A program made the translations under genes and the position numbers. The notes beneath the pieces are model-generated. The model was not told where the DNA came from and searched no databases. It saw nothing but the letters and a program-made list of their open reading frames with translations. Below, one piece after another: positions 19,471 through 21,524 of a stretch of 21,524 nucleotides of DNA; the stretch's first letter is position 1; each line of letters starts with the position of its first letter. The DNA is taken from positions 1 to 21,524 of the IMG/VR virus record IMGVR_UViG_3300006793_000347; one strand, written 5' to 3'. The DNA is from a virus.

Positions 19471-19692
19471 TCATTGAAGGCCGAGTCTTTTCCTCTCTGC
19501 TGCTTTCCATTTCAGATAGCATTTTCCACATCGGCATCCACCGACTCTCCCCTTTGCGGCGGCGGTGTTGTATCGGTTAATCTCTAATCCGCAATCCTGA
19601 CAAATGTTGCCATTGAACACGCCTTTCTTAGATGGAGAAGTGGCCTTTTTTTGACTGATTGTATGAGTGTATTCACGAGATTCTTCTGACAT
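19471..19692 (-). CDS. 73-aa zinc-ribbon protein
   Basis: Starts MSEESREYTHTISQKKATSP. CQDC at residues 31-34 and CRCGKC at 53-58 form a clear zinc ribbon, followed by a basic helix (KWKAAERKRLGLQ). Such proteins usually bind nucleic acid or protein partners; no exact family. The frame opens at 19716, but the ATG at 19692 has CATATAGTG 30 nt upstream. It follows the fibre gene on the same strand but has its own promoter. Confidence 0.6.
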   Translation of the reverse strand: MSEESREYTHTISQKKATSPSKKGVFNGNICQDCGLEINRYNTAAAKGRVGGCRCGKCYLKWKAAERKRLGLQ

Positions 19693-19713
19693 GGAATTAG
19701 TCCGATGAGATTG

Positions 19714-19722
19714 CACTATATG
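19714..19722 (-). promoter_or_regulatory. CATATAGTG box, 30 nt before the start at 19692
   Basis: A classic TATA core in the archaeal position. Confidence 0.55.
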
Positions 19723-19730
19723 TTCTTAAC

Positions 19731-19742
19731 GGGTTTGAACCC
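19731..19742. other. short inverted repeat after the fibre gene
   Basis: GGGTT and AACCC with a 2-nt spacer, 2 bp after the fibre stop. A weak hairpin, possibly a transcript end. Confidence 0.25.
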
Positions 19743-19744
19743 AA

Positions 19745-21524
19745 TCAATATGCGAGTTCAAATGGCAGACGACGACCATCGCCTCCAGAATAACCAGTCA
19801 CATGGTATCGAGGTTGTCCAGTTCCATCGTCGGGTATGAACATGAAGTCAACCCCCGCTTGAGGCTCGATTATCATTTGAAAACCCTCAATGGTTGTTCC
19901 CGCATCGGGGTGAAAGAATGTGAACAACGCCCCACTCTCATTCGCCATAACCATCGTTCCCTCTGGGTTGTCGCAATAAATCGTCAGCATCCAATTGGTC
20001 GATGGCAAATCTCCAATCTCAACGGGTGCGTTGGAATCGGTCACGATTGCTTTAGTCCATGACGCTGGAATCGGATTCCCTCCAGATATGGGTCCTCCAA
20101 CTGGTGGTGGCATTAGTCCTCCGCCTCCGCCTCCACCAGCGGCGAAGTCAAGACCATCCTCTGTTCCATTGACAATGACCGTTTTCCCAGCCGCACCAGC
20201 GTATGCTGCTGGAGTATCTGTCAAACCGATGAAGTCGCTCGCACCACCGCCTCCACCACCCGTTGCCGAGAGTGTGTTGCCAGTTAGCGAGAGATTTGCA
20301 CCAATCACCACTGGCTTGATGTCGCCATCACCGTCGGTATAGAGCATTGAGTTCGGTATTGCTTGGCGAATGATTCCATCGAATATCACATTCCCACCGA
20401 CTCTCATACCGCCTTGAAATATGAAAGTCAAATCGACGGTTTCAGCAACGGTGAACTGTGAATAATTATTGTTGTAGCCCAACCCCCATTCTGCTGTTGA
20501 TGGGTCTATCGCATCGGCGACGGGTTCGTCTAATACTCTCCAACCGTTGTATTGATTGTTGTCCGTCAAAACGATGCTGGCGACATTGGTTGGACTGTTG
20601 AAATAAACCTGCAAAGCACACCCATCATAGGTGTCCAGTTCCTTGATACGAATCTGTGAAATGGGCGCTGGATTTGTCGAAGCGTAGTTCGATGTGTTCA
20701 ATATCTGTATGTTGTTTGAATCATCTGTTCCGTAGTGGTGACTCACGATTGCCGTTATTGTTTGATGTTGACCTGATGACCTGTCAAGGAACTGGAATTG
20801 ACCCGACGCTCGTTGACCGCTGGCCGTTCCAGCACCCGTTCCTCCAGATGACCCTTGAACGAGTGCGACGGTGTGCCAACCAACGGGAACATTGTATGAG
20901 TAGTCCTTCTTTATTTTGAGGTCAAGAAATTGCTCGGTGGATGGTCGGATTATGATTGGCTTCACATACAGAGCATCTGTCGCTGGTATTCCCGACCATG
21001 ATAAGACAACAATACTCGCCCACTTCGCCGTTGATGATGGAGTGTATGTGATATTCTTCGTTTGATATGATGTCGTGACCGCTGCGTTGCTTATCGACGG
21101 CGATATTGAGGCATTCCTCGTGCCTTCTTGAACATAAGCGGGTCCGCTTGTTGCATTTGCAGAGATGACTAATTTTCCATCTGGTAAATCGGAATCGTAT
21201 TCATAGACTCGAAGATATACCCCGTTGGATGAAGCCACATCACACTTGAATGTGAACGCCCATGTCATTGTTCCCGCTTCTTCAACATTGAAGGCTGGAT
21301 ATGCCATTCCAATCGCACTATCGGTGGGTGATTGTAGCCTAAGAGCGTTCTCGGCAACATCGAATGTGACGCTGCCATCGTTGTCTTGATTGCCTCCATA
21401 TGCGGCCATAGCATCGCAACCCGCAGGTCGCCCGTCAGCACCATCAGCACCAGTAGCACCGTCAGCACCATCGTTTCCTGCAGGGCCTTGAGAACCCGCC
21501 ACTCCTTGAATCCCTTGAGCACCA
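19745..21524 (-). CDS. collagen-like tail-fibre / receptor-binding protein (partial, N-terminus outside window)
   Basis: 592 codons are visible and the frame is still open at the right edge, so the start lies outside. The first visible residues are Gly-x-y repeats (GSQGPAGNDGADGATGADGA), a collagen-like stalk that forms trimers. A beta-rich body of about 350 residues follows (SNGVYLRVYEYDSDLPDG, VPVGWHTVALVQGSSGG), then two poly-glycine hinges (ATGGGGGGAS and AAGGGGGGGLMPPP) around FIGLTDTPAAYAGAAGKT, a motif found in phage fibre and baseplate proteins. The end (FMFIPDDGTGQPRYHVTGYS) is a probable tip domain. It likely recognises the host surface. Poly-Gly and collagen parts are prone to length variation. 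Confidence 0.8.
   Translation of the reverse strand, partial: GAQGIQGVAGSQGPAGNDGADGATGADGADGRPAGCDAMAAYGGNQDNDGSVTFDVAENALRLQSPTDSAIGMAYPAFNVEEAGTMTWAFTFKCDVASSNGVYLRVYEYDSDLPDGKLVISANATSGPAYVQEGTRNASISPSISNAAVTTSYQTKNITYTPSSTAKWASIVVLSWSGIPATDALYVKPIIIRPSTEQFLDLKIKKDYSYNVPVGWHTVALVQGSSGGTGAGTASGQRASGQFQFLDRSSGQHQTITAIVSHHYGTDDSNNIQILNTSNYASTNPAPISQIRIKELDTYDGCALQVYFNSPTNVASIVLTDNNQYNGWRVLDEPVADAIDPSTAEWGLGYNNNYSQFTVAETVDLTFIFQGGMRVGGNVIFDGIIRQAIPNSMLYTDGDGDIKPVVIGANLSLTGNTLSATGGGGGGASDFIGLTDTPAAYAGAAGKTVIVNGTEDGLDFAAGGGGGGGLMPPPVGGPISGGNPIPASWTKAIVTDSNAPVEIGDLPSTNWMLTIYCDNPEGTMVMANESGALFTFFHPDAGTTIEGFQMIIEPQAGVDFMFIPDDGTGQPRYHVTGYSGGDGRRLPFELAY

Overview
The window looks like part of the genome of a head-tailed (caudovirus-type) double-stranded DNA virus of an archaeon. 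My best guess for the host is a marine Group II euryarchaeote (Poseidoniales). The virus call rests on a large terminase (7587-9122), a portal protein fused to a Mu gpF/SPP1 gp7-like domain (1360-4089), an HK97 gp10-like head-tail protein (983-1363) and a collagen-like fibre protein that runs off the right edge (19745-21524). The archaeal call rests on promoters read directly from the sequence. About twenty genes have a TATA-like element starting 28-31 nt upstream of the start codon and no Shine-Dalgarno (SD) sequence. This is the geometry of leaderless archaeal transcripts. The Poseidoniales guess is weaker. It comes from three GC-x-NYD-x-DDGSC repeats in a membrane-anchored protein (5904-7160), a repeat I associate with surface proteins of that group, although marine Bacteroidetes also carry it.

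Layout. Almost everything is on the minus strand, read from right to left. From the right edge: fibre protein; two small genes, one a zinc ribbon; a coiled-coil protein coupled to an orphan C5-cytosine methyltransferase and a winged-helix protein; a 199-aa protein that may be the small terminase subunit; a 178-aa protein of unknown function; then about 880 bp without a convincing gene (14639-15520). Left of that is a run of small accessory genes (14638 down to 13071), a transglutaminase/papain-like protein, an operon of winged-helix protein, 70-aa protein and SprT-like metalloprotease, two further accessory genes (the second with a DUF6011-like zinc motif), and the large terminase. Next come a small beta-rich protein, the membrane-anchored repeat protein, and three small membrane proteins in one operon (possible lysis or envelope module). 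The portal and gp10-like genes lie near the left end. Only three clear genes are on the plus strand (91-591, 633-884, 4458-4685).

How the parts may work together. Promoters fall into sequence types that roughly follow function. A TTGATAAGGGTGGGG type precedes small regulatory or accessory genes. A GAAGCATTGATATAC type precedes another set. A looser type ending in AAACC/AACC precedes the portal, the membrane operon, the surface protein and other likely virion genes. This suggests early and late programmes. Genes inside operons overlap or nearly touch, and some use clear SD sequences with GTG or TTG starts. No integrase, DNA polymerase, major capsid protein, tRNA, CRISPR array or insertion sequence was recognised, so the window is a fragment of a larger genome.
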